Below the pieces are notes generated by a model that worked only from the letters and a program-made list of their open reading frames with translations, did no database searches and was not told the origin of the DNA. The translations under genes and the position numbers were made by a program. A DNA stretch of 64,000 nt. Origin: Rhypophila decipiens. Taxonomy: Eukaryota > Ascomycota > Sordariomycetes > Sordariales > Naviculisporaceae. The stretch spans positions 26,063-90,062 of the forward strand of contig MU858206.1 in assembly GCA_033297075.1 (NCBI GenBank), in the 5' to 3' direction. Positions 1 through 10,199 of the stretch are shown here, one piece after another; within the stretch, counting starts at the first letter, position 1; each line of letters begins with the position of its first letter.

Positions 1-2
1 GG

Positions 3-176
3 GATATGGACCAGATTGCGGGGCTCGTCAGTGCTGTGGCTGCATTGCTGTTCTTCAGAATGTCTGGGGTGGTGTCCTTGGTTTCCGAGGTGCGCAACAG
101 GCTTGCCGGGTTTAGACAGGTCGCTGGGGACGAGTCTGGCATTGAGCTTTCAATACAGGGGCGAGGCACTGCATAA
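3..176 (+). CDS. 3' end of an unidentified gene (partial)
   Basis: The frame is open from the window edge to a TAA at 174-176 and reads through a hydrophobic stretch (GLVSAVAALLFF) followed by a polar tail ending SIQGRGTA. The codon use and helix look protein-like, so this is probably the last exon of a gene beginning left of the window. The only Met in frame is at position 6, close to the edge, so it need not be the start. No family can be assigned from 57 residues. Confidence 0.35.
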   Translation, partial: DMDQIAGLVSAVAALLFFRMSGVVSLVSEVRNRLAGFRQVAGDESGIELSIQGRGTA

Positions 177-700
177 AGGCGTTGCTGATATGGCGTACGT
201 GTATTGAGAAGGAAGGGTGGAGAGTTTGGATGTCAACGAAGAGGTTAAAACATGTGAAAATATTATGGTATCATCTAACCCCATACTTACGAGGTGGGAT
301 ATTCATCGACACCATAGATGATAGTGAGCAGTCGGGAGTGTTTGGCCTCTTTGCCGCCAAGTTCGGCACCGACTGCTTTGCTTTGGACTTCTTGCTCCTT
401 TGGACGGTCTTTACTCGGAGGTCTCTTTTAGATTCTTACATCATTCAAGATGCCGGGCTCAGCCCGAGCCTGGTTTGTGTTCTGTGTAAAGTGGGCTGTT
501 GTACACGTGTAACATATCAGATACGCTTACAAAGAGTCGCTCAAATGCCCATAGCAGATTCGAAGTATACTGAATCGTTATTAATGGTTAGAATTGACGG
601 CTATTTTAGGTGTGGTGGGCTGTTGGCTGTTTTCTTTGTGGTGTGATGGTGGTGTGATGCCGGGAGCAGCCGAGAACCTTGACAGCTACAGCCAAACAAC

Positions 701-714
701 GTGATAATTATCAC
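701..714. promoter_or_regulatory. Palindromic twin GATA site
   Basis: GTGATAATTATCAC is a perfect 14-bp palindrome made of two facing TGATAA sites. Paired HGATAR elements are the classic binding pattern of fungal GATA factors such as AreA (nitrogen) or SreA (iron). It lies about 190-270 bp upstream of the acyltransferase start. Binding is inferred, not shown. Confidence 0.4.
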
Positions 715-724
715 CCCTTGGTTG

Positions 725-732
725 TGACGTCA
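725..732. promoter_or_regulatory. CRE-like octamer TGACGTCA
   Basis: A perfect TGACGTCA lies 11 bp after the twin GATA palindrome. This is the consensus for bZIP ATF/CREB-type regulators such as AtfA. Its placement in the promoter of the acyltransferase gene is suggestive only. Confidence 0.35.
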
Positions 733-893
733 AGAGTTCAGCTACAATTAAAGTCCATATAGGGGGGTTTGATGCTGTTTTCTTTTCAACGTCAGCAACA
801 CAAGATTTTATCGTTGCATCGAAATGCGCTTGATCAAATACTTAGTACCACCCTGCCACCTTACAGTCACGGTAGTATCTTGATGCACCAATT

Positions 894-2750
894 ATGCCCC
901 CTGTTCCACACGCACTACAGTTTGAAATTTATAACATTGTCAAACCTCAAGATAATCTACTGCCCATCATGGCAAATTCAACCCTATCAACAAGAGGAAT
1001 CCTCCCGGTAGACCCAACCTCCCCAGCCCCAGCAGACGCCCTCTCAATCCTACCACACATCCTCCTATTCATCGTCCTGCTCCTAGCATTCTACCCACCA
1101 CCATTCCGATTCCGAGGAAGCATAATATGTACCCTCGTAGCCCTACTAGACTGGCGATCGACGGTCTCACTCTGGCCGCCCAACCTAGACGACACACGAC
1201 CCTTCAAATACGGGATTGCGAGCTCGTGGATCTTTGTACTTCCTGTTCTTCAGAGGGTGTTGATTCAGCTTCCTGAGAAGGACTTTTGGAGGCTTGATGA
1301 GGAGGAGGTTGTTTTTTCCGAGTTGAGAGAAGATGATGGTCCGGTGCCAGTCAAGACTCATCGGCCGTCGCCGCGGGAATGGTCGTGGAAGAAGCTGAGA
1401 TGGTCTATCTCGCTCTTTGCTACGCCTCGAGCGGTGGGCTGGAACTTTGGGAGTAGGAAGATGAATGCCCAGCGGGAGGAGATAAGGCGGGCGAGGTTGG
1501 CTTTGTCAGACACTCCGGCTGGTGGTGCAGCGTGCAAGACAGACGATGAGATGGTCAAGATAAAGTTGCAGTTTCCAAGGGCACAGTTTGTGGTTGTGAA
1601 GCTGTTTAGGGCGTTTGCGTGTTATTTGGTTTGGGATCTTGTCGCGGTTGCGAATCGGCGAGTTATTGTTCCCCGGGGCGAGGAGTGGTGGAGTTGGCAT
1701 CCTGAGATTATGGCCAAGATTCTTTGGTTGGAGATCTTGATGGGGATTACGGTTTATGTTGGGATGAATATGCAGTTTGATGTCGCTGCTGCTATTGGGG
1801 TCGGACTGAGGTTGAATGAGCCCGAGGTGAGTCTAACATTGCCGGTGATATGATTACTGTGATTACGATGCTGATGTGAATCAGGACTGGCCGCCCCTGT
1901 TCGGCAGCATAACAGACTGCTACACCATAGCCAATGTCTGGGGCAAATTCTGGCATCAGTATATGCGTCAGGTATGCTTAATCCTGTCCCCCTTAATAGT
2001 CTCTTAGCCTCCAAATACTGACGCATGACCATACAGCCCTGCCTTGGAACATCGCACTTCCTGCTAGCACACCTCAACCTGCTCATCTCGCGTCTTCCAC
2101 GCCGCCTTCACATTTTTCAAATTCCTAAACATTCTCTGGTAGCATATCTGTTCCATCTCTTGACTGCTTTCGCCATCAGCACCTTCTTCCATGCCCTCAG
2201 CGTGGGGACCGTCGCCGTGGGAGTTACGCCCGTCCGAGGGATTATCAAAGACATGGCCATCTTCTTCATGATCCAGCCGTTTGCGGCTGCGTTTGAGAGT
2301 TTCATTTCGACCTGTTACGATAAATTCGTGGTGGCGAGGTTGTTAAGGTCCAAGTTGGCTGCCGGTCGGAACGTGAAGCAGCCTGGAACGGCGGTATCAG
2401 ATGGTAGTGGTCACGATGATCACACTATAGCGCCAACGACGACCAACAGCACAGCCAAAACAGACACTGGCCTTGTACCAAGCCGCCACATTATCGAGGA
2501 AACGGAGGCAACATGTTCAGGGCAGGAGACTGATGCAAACAAGGATACTGAGCGCAGTCAAAGAAGAAGAATGTCAGTGGTGTTTTGGTCAGCCGTCTTT
2601 GGCCGTATGGTGGGCTATGTCTGGGTGCTTTTCTGGTTCTACCTCACAGGACAGTGGTTTATTCGTCCATACATCGACGTGGGCATGGTCGAGTGGGGAC
2701 TGCCGTTTTCTTTTGCAGATTGGTTACTCTTGGCCGAGGGCTGTCGTTGA
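894..2750 (+). CDS. Wax synthase-like membrane-bound O-acyltransferase
   Basis: A three-exon gene: exons 894-1826, 1885-1971 and 2037-2750, with introns of 58 bp (GTGAGT...TCAG) and 65 bp (GTATGC...ACAG), both in phase 0. Translation could start at 894 or at the Met at 969, giving 577 or 552 residues. Exon 2 encodes PPLFGSITDCYTIANVWGK followed by FWHQYMRQ, the signature of the fungal wax-synthase/MBOAT_2 domain, whose His is the presumed catalytic residue. Several hydrophobic segments surround it (about residues 52-70, 214-232, 255-275 and in exon 3). Such proteins transfer acyl groups to alcohols or secondary metabolites at the ER. The residue 341-450 loop is long, and the C-terminus ends soon after a last membrane segment. 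The substrate cannot be told and no biosynthetic cluster surrounds it. Confidence 0.78.
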
Positions 2751-2854
2751 GCGAAAGTATAATGTCTCCTCTCAGTATATTGCAGAAAGCAATCCCCGAA
2801 TCCGTTGAAATATAATACGCCCAGCTAGCATTGGTGTGATTCCTCTCACACATT

Positions 2855-3968
2855 TTACCGCTTAACATGACCATCATCGCTCTCAAGCTTATATGCAGGT
2901 GGACTATACGCCGGTGGACTCTCACTGTCCACTACCATCCGTGGCCCGGTCGTCACTGGGACCGCCTGCTTCTTCGCACGCTTCCGCTTCCCAAGAATGA
3001 CCACTCCGGCAATCGTCCCAAGAACCAAGAGGGCAGCCAGCGCGACACCAATCCAAAGACCAGCCTGCTGCCCCGTCGTCAAACTGCTCAATCCATGTTC
3101 CTCATCCCCAGCTCGGATTCTATCCAGCATAGCCTGATCGGTTGGCGCCCATCGAACGAGAATCGTCGTCTCGACGGCCGTTACTTGTATGACCGACCCT
3201 GGCGACATTGCATGTGGCTGCCCGCCGACCGATCCTAGATCCGTTGGCGTGACGGTAGGCTGGACAATCGCCACCCCGTTGTCATTGTCAATGGGACGAG
3301 ATGTGTTGTCATCGTTGCATGTGGCACATGTCACCGCCGCGACGGGGGATGTCAAGACGCTGAGACACGACCCAGTCGAGACCCGGGGGTCGGGTGTTGT
3401 CAGTGATTCAAAGGCTGCCGTGTAGCCACTGTCTCGGATGCAGCTGTCAGTCGTTGCTTGTGCATGCGGTGCGCAACCTTGAGCGGTGGTACTCAATTTC
3501 CCGGATCTGTACTCACGTGGGACAACAAACAGCAATCTTCCCTCCTCCCACTCTATCCAACCTCGGCGACCCTGCATATTGCGTTCCATAGTCGGCAGCG
3601 CTGTACCATCCGCTAGGACAGATGCCAGGAGAAAAGTACTTGTGCTGAAAGTCGACAAACGTCCCTGTGCTGGTGCTGGTGATGGTACCAGTGGGTCGGA
3701 AAGTCGTGGTGGGACCGGTGGTGGCGGTAGGTGGATAACACTCGACATTGTTGCTATTGACAAAGACGAGAGACGGCCATCGCTCTGGGATATAGGCGAA
3801 TGGACGGCCGTCGGCGAAAGGGCGTCCCCAGTCGTCCAAGTTGCCATTATTGGAGCATCGTGGTGGTGGTGTAAAGATGCTGGTTAGAGGGCCTAGGTTT
3901 GTCCAGTCCGGTCTTGTTGTCGGAGGGACATTGACGTCTGTTGTGGTGGCTGTGAAGCGGTACGGCAT
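2855..3968 (-). CDS. Single-pass membrane protein with Cys-rich outer domain
   Basis: Two exons on the minus strand: 3968-3517 and 3428-2855, with an intron starting GTGAGT. An alternative acceptor at 3444 would add five residues. About 341 residues. The N-terminal half is Thr/Pro-rich with scattered Cys, and the splice joins CCPT to GYTA, giving the CCPxGY pattern common in fungal cell-surface proteins. Near residue 270 a clear membrane helix (GLWIGVALAALLVLGTIAGV) is followed by the basic stop-transfer KRKRAKK and a cytosolic tail with two PPAY motifs, possible WW-domain/ubiquitin-ligase docking sites. No signal peptide is visible. The topology suggests a sensor or adaptor at the plasma membrane; the function is unknown. 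Confidence 0.65.
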
Positions 3969-5101
3969 TGTGTTGTATTAGTCAGTTGGTGATATGGCTT
4001 CCAAGTGTCCAACAAAAGAGGCTAGATGGCGGGCGCTAGATCGTAGCCCTGAGAGGCCATGCTTGGCCTATATAGTGAGCTGTCGATGATGGCCCATGGG
4101 CGTCGCAAAAACATGATATCATCTGTGCCATCGTCCCGGGAGTTCTCCTCTTTCGAGCCACTGTCTTGCCATCAGTGAGATGATAAAACTGGATAGCACC
4201 GATGACACGAAAGATGCGCTGGAAGTGCACAAGAAGAGGGCAGTGCCGAGAATCAATTGGATATACAGTACGGCAGACTTGGTCCTTCTGACGGAGCCCA
4301 ACCAGTGGCTGGACAGGAGCTTCTGGATATCAAAAGGCGTTGGTCGATCTTTTAGCCATCAGTTGTCACTTTAGGAAATCACGTCGATAATCGTTTCAGC
4401 AATTCAGGTCAGGTGAGAAAGCCCAGCCAATTGCCAGCTCGATCATGCATGGCCGGCTCGGGAAATTGTGGACGTCCTCGGATTCTGATGTCATGGGCCG
4501 AGATATCCGTCGCGGCTGTGCTTTGGGTTACATTCAGACTCTCAACTTGAGTGAGTGAGCCTAACGAGGGCGCCGATCTCTTGCTGACCGGTCAGCAGAA
4601 AGCCTCAAGGTGAGTGGGTGAGCAATACTTGAGTCTTGAGGTGGCAGGACTCGACGAGGCAATTCTATACAAGAGTCGCCTCATGGTACTCCTTGAGGCT
4701 CTTGCAGAGCTTGAAGCCTATTCGACTCCAACTTTTTGGACCCCAACTTTCTTCAAGACACTCCGTAAACCAAGCAATGGGATTGAGCTTGATCCCCAAT
4801 CCAATCATACATAATACCAATATCCCCAATCCAATCATACATAATACCAATCGACTGCTACGCCAGCAACACATCGTGACATAATCCCCAGATACTGACT
4901 GTCGCATAGCTATCTCTGCATGTCTCTAGGTTGGGTAGAACGACTTTCAATGAACCAGATATGGGCATCTAGTTGTGAACTTGTGACGCGGCAGCATGTC
5001 TGTAGTCGCCCTGCGTTCCTGACCATGCACCAAAGCTGTTGTTACCAAAACAAAAGTTCCAGTGCGTCGTGTGATGGGCAGGGTGCTTGTAACATGCCTC
5101 C
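3969..5101. other. Intergenic region
   Basis: No supportable gene. Apart from a perfect 30-bp tandem duplication at 4792-4851, I see no organised structure. Confidence 0.5.
4792..4851. repeat. Perfect 30-bp tandem duplication
   Basis: The unit beginning ATCCCCAATCCAATCATACA occurs twice, head to tail, at 4792-4821 and 4822-4851, with no mismatch. It looks like a recent replication-slippage duplication in noncoding DNA. Confidence 0.9.
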
Positions 5102-8093
5102 TCATTGACGTCTTCCACCAGACTTCCAGACCGTTCCGGGAGGTGCTAGTCTTTTGGCCAAACCAATCACTCTTTCCTTCTTAGATACACCGTTATTTCG
5201 TTCGTTTGGAGTGCCTTCGTTGCTTGTACTGTCGTTCGACTGCCTGATTGGAATTTCCAAAGTGTCCGTGTTCTCCGTATGTGTTCCCGGAGCAGGGAGG
5301 GAACTCTCTGGCAGCGGGGAAGGAGAAGAACTGACCCTGCTTCTATTTGCCGATGGAGCTTTCTGCATTTGATGGGATTTTGCTTTCTCGATCCATGTTT
5401 TTTTCTCGTCCTCTGAGAGCTTACTGTGGTTCAAAAGCGTTTCGACGGTTTCCACATCTGGTGACGGAGGCGTGCGGCCAGATTTCACTTTACCGTATTC
5501 AACTGTCACGAACGAGACAGCCACTTTCATTAGTGATGTGATATACTGGTCACTGCATGGCACTGAGCGGAGCTTCCTGTCCAGATACTTATGAAGGCGC
5601 CACATTGCCATCAGATGCAGGAAGTCTTTCGGATGCGGTGATACCGCCACCTGCTCCCCGAACCAGGACCAGACTCCGAGGGGAATAGCGGTGCAATGGC
5701 TCTACCCACCTCGTCCAGTAATTCCACCTCGACAATTCTCAAAGCTTCCTGTTGCGTGTGTGCGGAGATATCCAGAACACGAAAGATGACGAGCCAGGCC
5801 TGTTGCGGGATAAAATCACTCAGGTTGAAATGGATCCATTTGAGCTGCAGGAGGTATGATCGAGCCAACGCCAGATGGGGGTTGAATCTCTCATCCGTAG
5901 CGGATGTGATTTGCTGCCATATGTCCGGTTGGTCGAGAAAGTCCTTGACGGTTCTGTGCAGATACCCTATTTGAGCGTCAGCGAGAAGATCCCCTCGCTC
6001 GGGCGGAAGTTGGCTCAGATCCCTCAAGATCTTGTCGTCGTCAGAACCTTCGACTGTCGTTGGGGGGTTTATGGTGATAACTGGATTTTCCGAGCCTGGA
6101 ACCTCTCTAGATTCATGATTATCAGACAGCTTATCCGTCGCCAGCAGGGCCTGCTTGATCCACAGTGTCGACACCTCAAGTAGCCCCTTGCATCGGCTGT
6201 CCAGTCGACGTCTCATGTTGAGAGCCCTGTAGAACCGTTGCTTCGGGAACAAGAGCGCAGGTTCTATATGCGCCTGAATTGCGAGGCTCTCGTCCTCGTC
6301 AGCGAGCGATAGGCAGAGGAGTGATAGTGCGAGTGGCGACGCCTTAACTATCTGGAAGAGAGCTGAAGCTTCTTGCATATAGCGGCCGTTGAAGTTGTGC
6401 AATATCGTCCGGAATAAGTCATCCAATTCGGGAGGAAGTGCGTCCAACTTTTGCTGCAGATCAGGCAGCCTGTCACCATCTCTGAGGCCCTCCTTCAGGG
6501 ATCGGACGACAAGTACGACGCAGAGAAAGACACCGGAAGACTTTTCGGCAATACTTTCCACCAAAGACTGGGCCTCCTTCTCGTTCATCATCCAGAGCTC
6601 GCGGAATGCAACGCTCCCGCCTAGTTCAGAATCAATATACGTCTTGATGTCAGAGTAGGTCAGGTCCTGGAGCATGAGCTGTGGCTTCGTGCGTAACTCG
6701 TCCTCAAATATGATCCACGGCCGACTAGCTACGCAGATCTTGACATTTGGGTACCGGGAGATCTTGAAAATGAAGGAGATCAAGGCCGAATGGTCGCCCT
6801 TGAACTCGTCTAGCCCGTCGATGAGGAAGCAATACTTGACAGCCGTTTCCGAGTCCTCCAATAGGAACCTGAACATCTGTTGAAGATCGGCCCAGCTCCA
6901 CTGGCCATTGACGTCCGTAGAGAGAGCGAGCGACTTCCATCTGTCAATTGTAGCTTGGGGGGCCATCTCGCTCAGTTGGCCTAGTGCTTGGGTGAGAAGG
7001 GTTCTCAGCAGGCCTTCTTGAGAGTGTTGAAGATGCGCGGATCCAGCCAGCCAGAAGTAAAACGAGGCAGTAATGACAGGCGTCCCATTCCCCCAGACCC
7101 CCAAGTGCATCCCTGTCCGTGTACGTTGGTCCTGAAATATGTACTTCATCAGAGTGCTTTTGCCCGAACCGGCTTTTCCCGTGATCCAGTAGATGGAATC
7201 ATCGCTTTCAAGCCATTGCGAGAAACTGTGCCAGGTTGCGGTGTGAGGTCCTGCGGTTCGAGGAATATCCACTCAAAGGTTTTGGCGTGAGCCTCGGCAA
7301 CTTGCTGTTCGCGAATCAGCATCTCCGAGAACTCCAAGTGACGCAAAAAGGCCGCTAAAAACATATTTTGCAACCTCTGTTTTCGGGCCATGAAGACATA
7401 CGGCTCAATGGCACCTGACCGAAACTCTGAAGCTTGCGCAAGGCCAAGTCAATATTGGACCGCCATAGCTTCATGGAGTTGACCTGCTCCAAAATCTCCT
7501 TTCCGATGCTCAAGGACTCTCCCCATATCGCGTCGCTTTGGCTTTGCCTCACACTCAGCTGGCTCGCAAAGTCTTTGATCTCATCTCTGCAGCCAGAGAG
7601 TCAGTGCGTTTATCATAAAAGGTTGGCATTCTCATGGACCCTACCTCAGATTCATCAGAATGACCAACATGAGTTGATCTCGTAATTCGTTTACCTTCTG
7701 TTTCAAGATTTCCAGCTTCTCCCGATTCCTAATCGCCTTCACACTCATCTGGATATTTTTCCACCCGGAGGTGTGGTCGTCCCTCGATGAGAAACTTCGT
7801 TTGATCTTTTTCATGGTTTCTGCAACATCCAGGCACTCCCCAGCAACAGCAATGGCCTGCTTCTCGGACTCGGTGGGTTGTCTACCTAACCGGCCAGAGT
7901 GGAGAGATGAGTTAAGCCAAGAGCTAGACATTGATAACCTGTCGATCGCCACGAAAAGCTGGGTAATCATGTCCGGACGGCCGTCCGAGTCGATGGATTG
8001 GTATACCTCGATAATCCCGAGGAGGCCCTTGTAGCTGAAATCGACAAATTGTACGACAGAGGTGGCAACTGCGAGTACGCTCAGAGGCTCCAT
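5102..8093 (-). pseudogene. NACHT-type STAND receptor (NLR) with three frameshifts
   Basis: The N-terminal exon (8093-7645) starts MEPLSVLAVATSVVQFVDF, the typical start of the fungal STAND N-terminal (HeLo-like) domain. A 58-bp intron (7644-7587) follows. The rest would give a continuous NLR: linker with AEAHAKTFEWIF, the NACHT Walker A GKAGSGKST, Walker B-like FLIDGLDEF, a sensor-like ICVASRP, a helical arm and a DUF7791-like C-terminus. The frame, however, changes by one base in the same direction three times, at about 7421-7426, 7225-7240 and 5680-5683 (a run of four C on the coding strand). No GT-AG introns fit at these places, and one extra base at each would restore a receptor of about 950 residues. 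Either a pseudogene or one with assembly indels. These receptors sense non-self and trigger cell death; no partner effector gene lies alongside. Confidence 0.7.
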
Positions 8094-8671
8094 CTTGGGA
8101 CCAGACCATGGAGGAGTAGCTGAAAGAGGTTACTGAGCTGGCCGGGCCGTTGTGGGAAGCAGATTGCAGGTTGCTGATGATTGCCTTAATTGACTGCCCT
8201 GAGTGCGGCACTGATGAATCTGGATGCGAATACCGGCCAAACAGCTCGAAACAGGAAGTTGGGTTCGGGATCTTGTTTGGCGCGATTCGAGGTCCCGGGG
8301 GGTAGGTCGATTGAATCTCTGGCTCCATCAATTCCTCATCCGACCATTTGACTCAATTGTGCCTCCCTTGAGCTCCGAATCTGGTGGGGAGAAAAACGAA
8401 AAAGCCCGCGGGCAGGCACGACGGTTAGACACCAACCCCTCTTTCCTGTTCACAATCGCCGGCCCGTCGCTGTCGGGTGTCACACGAAACTTGGGGGGCC
8501 GATAGCCGAGCCTGACCGACGGCAATAACGTTATCTCGGACTGTATCTTGTACGTAGTACATATCTTTATGGTCAAAATTTAACTGGACGAATACCTCTA
8601 GTCGGGGATACCCGCATATAAGCTCCGACATTGGTGGAACAAAAGTATCAACTAGATAACTTTATTTAGCA

Positions 8672-8830
8672 TTGTAATATTGTTTCGAGGGAAATTTTCC
8701 TCCGATTTTGACCGCCTCCAAGGCGTCTTTTTAACAATACTAAACCCACCCGCACCCAGCTACATACCCCTGTTATTTCTTGCCACACTACCTTAGCATT
8801 AACGCCAATAGTTTTAATTTTCTGAAAATG
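8672..8830. repeat. Dispersed repeat, copy A
   Basis: This stretch matches 57159-57318 in the same orientation. Shared blocks include GGCGTCTTTTTAACAAT, CTAAACCCACCC and CTACATACCCCTGTT, with many differences being C/T or G/A. The length and spacing agree, so these are two copies of one noncoding family, possibly an LTR or the edge of a DNA transposon. Confidence 0.7.
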
Positions 8831-9420
8831 AATTCGCGATTCTTCTCAAAACCGCCACCATTCCCTTCCTCTTATCGTCACCCATTTCCGCCGTCCTATC
8901 GCTACCACAGTCAATCCTACAGCTAGTGGTATTGAACATTTTGCAAAGACGCTGCAAAGTGGCAAAACACAGTTAAGCAAAAATACCATCCCGCTGGGGG
9001 ATCAATTTTTGAAGCTGTACTTTCCGGGATGTTGAGATGCGTTGTAGGCCTGAGCATAGTCTACTGGCATAAGGGAAATCACCCGTTTATTTTTCCCGTT
9101 CTACTGTTTGTCAATACCTCCCTACTAGTGCCAGTAAAGAAGAGGGACAGGTAAGGGAAATAGAAAAAGGTAGCTATTTAAGAGCCGATTTACCTACACT
9201 AGGTGATCGAAATCTTGAGGCTACTTGCCCGACTGGGGTGGGCTCCTTATTCTTTCTCCAGCCGTCTGAACGACCTCAATCTCTGCAGGCGGGCGTTGTC
9301 CAGCTCATAAGAGTCAATAAATACGACGGTGTCATGACCCAGGTCGCAGTTTACCCCACACAAGGCCGCCAACCAATCAAAGAGGCCTGAGGGTGCTGAA
9401 GGGGCGCGGCCAATCATGAC

Positions 9421-9493
9421 GTGCTCGGTGGAGCAAGGATGCTCGGTGGCGAGCAGGATGCTCGGTGGTGAGCAAGATGAGAACACCGAGCAC
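9421..9493. repeat. Short imperfect tandem repeat with facing end
   Basis: Three adjacent units of about 20 bp each contain GCTCGGTGG followed by a GAGCA-type motif. The block starts with GTGCTCGGTG (9421-9430), and its exact reverse complement CACCGAGCAC stands at 9484-9493. The meaning is unknown; it may be the edge of a mobile relic. Confidence 0.6.
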
Positions 9494-9791
9494 ACAGAAA
9501 TAGGTTCCTATGTAGCAGGAGAATGCGCAGCATTCTCCGTAGGGTTCTTGGATTCCTCACGCAACAATCACATTCCAAGTCTGAACATTCTAAAGTTCAT
9601 TGTCTACTATCTTTTTCAAGCTTACAAGCTCTTAGTTAGAGCAAGGCTTCTCCGTGTTGATGCCCTTGCAGCGCACACAAAAAAACCACACTCCCAAATA
9701 TCACCGGTGAGAGCCTGATTCATGGAACGCATAAGCTCCCGTGGGTCGAACATCAACCAAATGCTGCATCTTGGTGTCGTTAGGCAATATT

Positions 9792-9808
9792 GGGGGGGGG
9801 GGGGGGGG
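9792..9808 (+). repeat. G17 homopolymer
   Basis: Seventeen consecutive G residues in noncoding DNA. The length is likely variable and prone to sequencing error. Confidence 0.85.
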
Positions 9809-10199
9809 TGTGGCTTGGGAGACTTTGCACATTTGAGATTTGACTTGGGCTGGCACCTGGTAGCCAGGCCGTTTTGGGGGACCTGAAGCCGAGGTTGGCG
9901 TTTCCTTTCACTCACAAATCCAAACAGATGACGAGCGGGCGGGACGGTGCCGTCGTCTGGGTTCCCCAATTTCTCTTCTGGGACTTGGTCTGAAGTTGTG
10001 GCAGATTGGTAACCTCAACCAGGGCAAACACACAACCTCTAGAGCCACAGAGCCCAAACCCGAGCAGCGGCAGGGACTCACCAAGTACAACACGCACAAA
10101 CTAAGGAACCTGGCAAGCACTGGATTTCATTGTCCGAGTCTTCTACAGGCGCTTCCTTGGACACCATTCTGCTCTTCGTTTCATTCCGTACTACTCTGC

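Larger units (their letters stand above)
177..893. other. Intergenic, promoter region of the acyltransferase gene
   Basis: No convincing gene is seen. The short reading frames have no family features and no coherent intron signals. The right end holds a palindromic GATA site and a CRE-like octamer, listed separately. Confidence 0.5.
8094..10199. other. Long intergenic region with relic repeats
   Basis: No intact gene. It contains one copy of a dispersed repeat (8672-8830), a block of three imperfect copies of a motif around GCTCGGTGG with a facing CACCGAGCAC (9421-9493) and a 17-base G run (9792-9808). A short minus-strand stretch at about 9247-9400 reads like coding (GLFDWLAALCGVNCDLG) but has no start or family. 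Probably decayed mobile DNA. Confidence 0.5.

Noticed and set aside
9416..9720. Solo LTR of a copia element
   Set aside because: The area has repeats and an LTR-like look, but no TG...CA ends with a target duplication could be defined.
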